A stretch of DNA of 64,000 bases, from the NCBI RefSeq assembly GCF_000766145.1, contig NZ_JNFB01000007.1, positions 26,718-90,717 on the forward strand. Direction: 5' to 3'. Below the pieces are notes generated by a model. It made no database searches and had not been told where the DNA came from. It saw nothing but the letters and a program-made list of their open reading frames with translations. The translations under genes were made by a program, and so were the position numbers. Positions 60,651 through 64,000 of the stretch are shown here, in pieces (position 1 is the first letter of the stretch; each line of letters begins with the position of its first letter). Source of the DNA: Paenilisteria newyorkensis. GTDB lineage: Bacteria; Bacillota; Bacilli; Lactobacillales; Listeriaceae.

Positions 60651-62126
60651 TTGAAAAATAGTAAAGAAGATAGTAACAAAATTTATCCGTTTAGGCCGAA
60701 TGGTGAGTTTTATTTTCAGCGAGGTATTGAGGCTTTTCGTAATCAGGAGATGCCGGAAGCGTTGCGGTATTTGGAACGGGCTGCTTTTTTTGAACCGGAT
60801 GAGCCTGTGATTATGTGTCAGCTGGCGATTTGTTATACGGAGCTAGGTCAGTTTGATAAGTCGAATCAGATTTTGCGTCGTGTTTTGGATGAGGCGGATG
60901 ATATTCATTATTGTTACTATTTCATGGCGAATAATTATGCGTACATGAAGGAGTTTAAACAGGCGTTACAGCATGCAAATAAGTATTTGGCGCTCGTTTC
61001 TGAAGGGGAATATGTCGAGGAAGCGAAGGATTTGATCCAGCTTATTATGGAAGAAGCGCCCCTTGCGAGTTTTGGTGTGAGTGATATGTCAGAAATCGAG
61101 AAGGCGTCTTTTGCGTTCAAAGCGAAGGTAGACGAGCTTGTTTCGGAAGATAAATTGGATGAGGTTAGCCAGTTTCTGATTGCTGAAATCCAGGATAATC
61201 CTGTTTTTTGGCAGGCTTATATTGAACTTGCGGGCATTCGTTTTAAAGAGGAGCGGTTTGCTGAAGGACTGGCGATATTGGAAGATGTGTTGGCACGAGA
61301 CCCAGGAAATTTCATGGCGTTGTGCGAGCTTTATTTGTATGCTTATTATCAGGCAGAGTGGGAGCAGGCAGATGCGGTTTTGAAGGAGCTTGGAAAAGTG
61401 GAGCCGTTTATGTCGTCGCAACGGGAGAAGCTGGCGCGGATTTGTGCGATGTCTGGGGATTACGAACACGCGGATCATTTGTTTGCAAAAGTGGATCAGC
61501 TGGAAATTCTGGATCGATATGCGTATTATTATTATCAGGCCGAGACGGCGTTCTTTTTGGGGCGTTTGGGTGAGGCTCGAGATTTTTGGCAGCATTTTAA
61601 GCAGATTGATGGGGAAGAGCTTGATTTTCCGTGGGATTATCCTGATTTGCTGGCGAATGATGAGCGTGCGGTTTTGGAGAAATTGGCGAGTGATGATCGG
61701 GCGGAGCACTTGTTTGGTGTGTATTTGTTGACGGTTTCGGATAAGCAGCCAGCGCTGATTATGTTCAATGATTATTTCGATATGACGGGTTGGGACTTTT
61801 TTGAGCATTTGATTTTTTCGGAGTTCGAATTTTTGCCGGATAGTCGAGATGCGGCGAATTGCAATGCTGCGGTTGCGATTCTAGGCCGTTTTGAAGAGCT
61901 TGATTTCCCTGCAAAAGTGGAGACGGCTTCGATGTATGTGTTTGTGCTAGATTTTATGAAGCGTTCGATTGATCAGAAATATGATTTACGGATGAAAAAT
62001 TTGGACGGAGTGGCTGCGGCGATTTTGTATCGATATAAGTTTGGAACGCAGAAAGTGGTTGCGGATTTATTTGATATTTCGGTGGCGACGCTTCGTAAAT
62101 ATACGCTTGAGATCGAGAATTTTTGA
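60651..62126 (+). CDS. Tetratricopeptide-repeat protein (YvcD-like)
   Basis: 491 aa, cytoplasmic. TPR helices cover about 17-330: FYFQRGIEAFRNQEMPEALRYLERAA, then VIMCQLAICYTELGQFDKSNQILRRVL, and YYFMANNYAYMKEFKQALQHANKYL. The C-terminal part (about 440-491) ends with a helix-turn-helix-like KVVADLFDISVATLRKYTLEIE, which suggests DNA binding, but this is not proven. TTG start after CGGAGG. Same neighbour (trxB) as in other Listeria. Confidence 0.83.
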   Translation: MKNSKEDSNKIYPFRPNGEFYFQRGIEAFRNQEMPEALRYLERAAFFEPDEPVIMCQLAICYTELGQFDKSNQILRRVLDEADDIHYCYYFMANNYAYMKEFKQALQHANKYLALVSEGEYVEEAKDLIQLIMEEAPLASFGVSDMSEIEKASFAFKAKVDELVSEDKLDEVSQFLIAEIQDNPVFWQAYIELAGIRFKEERFAEGLAILEDVLARDPGNFMALCELYLYAYYQAEWEQADAVLKELGKVEPFMSSQREKLARICAMSGDYEHADHLFAKVDQLEILDRYAYYYYQAETAFFLGRLGEARDFWQHFKQIDGEELDFPWDYPDLLANDERAVLEKLASDDRAEHLFGVYLLTVSDKQPALIMFNDYFDMTGWDFFEHLIFSEFEFLPDSRDAANCNAAVAILGRFEELDFPAKVETASMYVFVLDFMKRSIDQKYDLRMKNLDGVAAAILYRYKFGTQKVVADLFDISVATLRKYTLEIENF

Positions 62127-62178
62127 GCAGATAAATGGACGGAAAATGCGTGAGGGTTTACGATAGTTCTAGAGTTAG

Positions 62179-63150
<972 letters not shown>

Positions 63151-63164
63151 GGTCAAAAATAGAG

Positions 63165-63209
63165 AACAGCTGACTAAATCTAGTTTTTAGATGGAGTTGG
63201 CTGTTTTTT
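63165..63209 (+). terminator. Terminator after trxB
   Basis: AACAGCTGACT (63165-63175) pairs with AGTTGGCTGTT (63195-63205) with two wobbles. An inner ATCTA/TAGAT helix is present; T run to 63209. Confidence 0.85.
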
Positions 63210-63266
63210 CGCGCGCTATTTTTGCTAACTATCATATTTTAGTGATTTCGGTTTACAGAGAGAACA

Positions 63267-63275
63267 TGATATAAT
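63267..63275 (+). promoter_or_regulatory. Extended -10 promoter before the last gene
   Basis: TGATATAAT (hexamer 63270-63275), 28 bases upstream of the gene; -35 unclear. Confidence 0.5.
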
Positions 63276-63302
63276 GGCTAAAAATGAAGGTAGGGAGTAG
63301 TT

Positions 63303-63893
63303 TTGGCAGATTGGTTTATGATTCTAAAAGAGATAGTTTCCATATTGGCTGAGGCTACGACGATACTTGGAGTTATCGCCTTGGTCTATACGGTTCGCCA
63401 ATTTAAGCGTTCAGAAGTTCAGCGGGATATGGATGTTAGGATGCAAAAAATTGAGTACTCTGTGGATTTATTACATGCTTTTTCGAAAGATATTATACCT
63501 GCTATAAACACATATATCAGGCGAGTTCAGGCTGAGTTAGATATAGCCAAATTTGGTAGTGTGGGGCAGGATAAAAAGGGAGAAATTATTGTCGCAGTTA
63601 AGATACAATGCGGAGGATTAGAAATTTTGAATGCAATGGAGCATATTTGCGTCTATGTAAAAACCGAGATAGTCGAAAATGATATTATTTTTGATCCAAT
63701 TAGCGGTGTTTTCTGCGATTTTATGAGTCAAAATGAAGACTTGCTAGAAAGTGCTCTGCAATATGGACCATTTAAGAATATCAGATACGTTCAAAATTTG
63801 TGGACAACAGAAAAAATACTAGCGATTACTAATCAGCAAATGGAGGAACTAGCGATGAAAAAAGAAGAGTTGTTAAGTCGGAGAATGACTTGA
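63303..63893 (+). CDS. Membrane-anchored protein of unknown function
   Basis: 196 aa. One N-terminal hydrophobic helix (about 10-31; SILAEATTILGVIALVYTV) followed by a helical cytoplasmic part with QFKRSEVQRDMDVRMQKIEYSVDLL. It recalls DUF4760-type proteins, but I cannot assign it firmly. TTG start at 63303 after GTAGGGAG. From memory the segment beyond trxB varies among Listeria, so this may be accessory. Confidence 0.65.
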   Translation: MADWFMILKEIVSILAEATTILGVIALVYTVRQFKRSEVQRDMDVRMQKIEYSVDLLHAFSKDIIPAINTYIRRVQAELDIAKFGSVGQDKKGEIIVAVKIQCGGLEILNAMEHICVYVKTEIVENDIIFDPISGVFCDFMSQNEDLLESALQYGPFKNIRYVQNLWTTEKILAITNQQMEELAMKKEELLSRRMT

Positions 63894-63917
63894 AAAAAGA
63901 GAAAGAAATGGTATAAT
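63890..63917 (+). promoter_or_regulatory. Promoter for a gene beyond the window
   Basis: TTGAAA (63890-63895), 16-base spacer, TATAAT (63912-63917) with TG extension. It overlaps the stop codon of the preceding gene. AAAAGGAG at 63950-63957 may be a ribosome site; no ATG, GTG or TTG with proper spacing is visible before the window ends. Confidence 0.6.
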
Positions 63918-64000
63918 GAGAGGTGAGTCTAGTGGTAGTAAGTCAAGTGAAAAGGAGTAGTTATTCGAGTAAAAACTTCGTTTTAAGACCGAACAAAACT

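Overview
The window is a chromosomal segment of a low-GC Gram-positive bacterium (Bacillota). It is best explained as a member of the Listeriaceae, a Listeria or close relative. The evidence is the gene order: atp operon, murA, mbl, fabZ, tagA/menC/tagO, LCP protein, orphan degU with degV, comFA/comFC, hpf, secA, prfB, ftsEX, the P45-type NlpC/P60 hydrolase, an M23 hydrolase, cls, minJ-like, phoPR, pst-phoU, csbA, uvrBA, the yvlBCD-like genes, hprK, lgt, ppaX, trxB. From memory this follows the L. monocytogenes backbone almost gene for gene. DegU without DegS is a known Listeria trait. I cannot name the species.

Layout. 1-7.1 kb: complete F1Fo ATP synthase operon atpIBEFHAGDC. 7.2-11 kb: a DUF1146 protein, murA, then mbl, a GNAT acetyltransferase and fabZ. 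11.2-11.6 kb: a short competence-type ssb behind a two-box ComK site. 12-16 kb: a LysM/3D cell-wall protein with a structured leader, then the teichoic-acid linkage genes tagA and tagO with a menC-family enolase between them. 16-18.5 kb (minus strand): LCP ligase, GNAT and YigZ/YvyE. 18.9-22.7 kb: degU, degV, comFA, comFC. 22.9-28.5 kb: hpf, secA, prfB (programmed +1 frameshift) and a YitT-family protein. 29-36.2 kb: ftsEX, two secreted hydrolases that share a coiled-coil front half, cls and a MinJ-like PDZ protein. 36.4-44.3 kb: phoPR and pstSCA-pstB1-pstB2-phoU, with three in-phase PhoP half-sites before pstS. 44.4-47.4 kb: a divergent module of an XRE regulator, a CzrA-like ArsR sensor and a P1B-type metal-efflux ATPase. 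47.5-53.9 kb: membrane protein, HD hydrolase, csbA, uvrB, uvrA. 54.3-57.4 kb: an envelope-stress set (DUF4097, a PspC-DUF4097 fusion, PspC, YvlD). 57.6-63.9 kb: hprK, lgt, ppaX, a hexapeptide acyltransferase, a TPR protein, trxB and an unrecognised membrane-anchored protein.

Most of the window is core housekeeping: energy, envelope synthesis and hydrolysis, protein export, phosphate uptake and DNA repair. Coding strand is almost entirely plus. No tRNA, rRNA, CRISPR array, insertion sequence or prophage was seen. The parts that reward a second look are non-coding: the ComK-box arrangement, the structured leader before the LysM/3D gene, a nested giant hairpin between minJ and phoP, a multi-stem element after uvrA, and operator-like repeats before ftsE, the metal module and the yvlB-like gene. 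Many starts are TTG or GTG, and several promoters are of the extended -10 (TGnTATAAT) type. Comparisons with other genomes and families are from memory, with no database search behind them.
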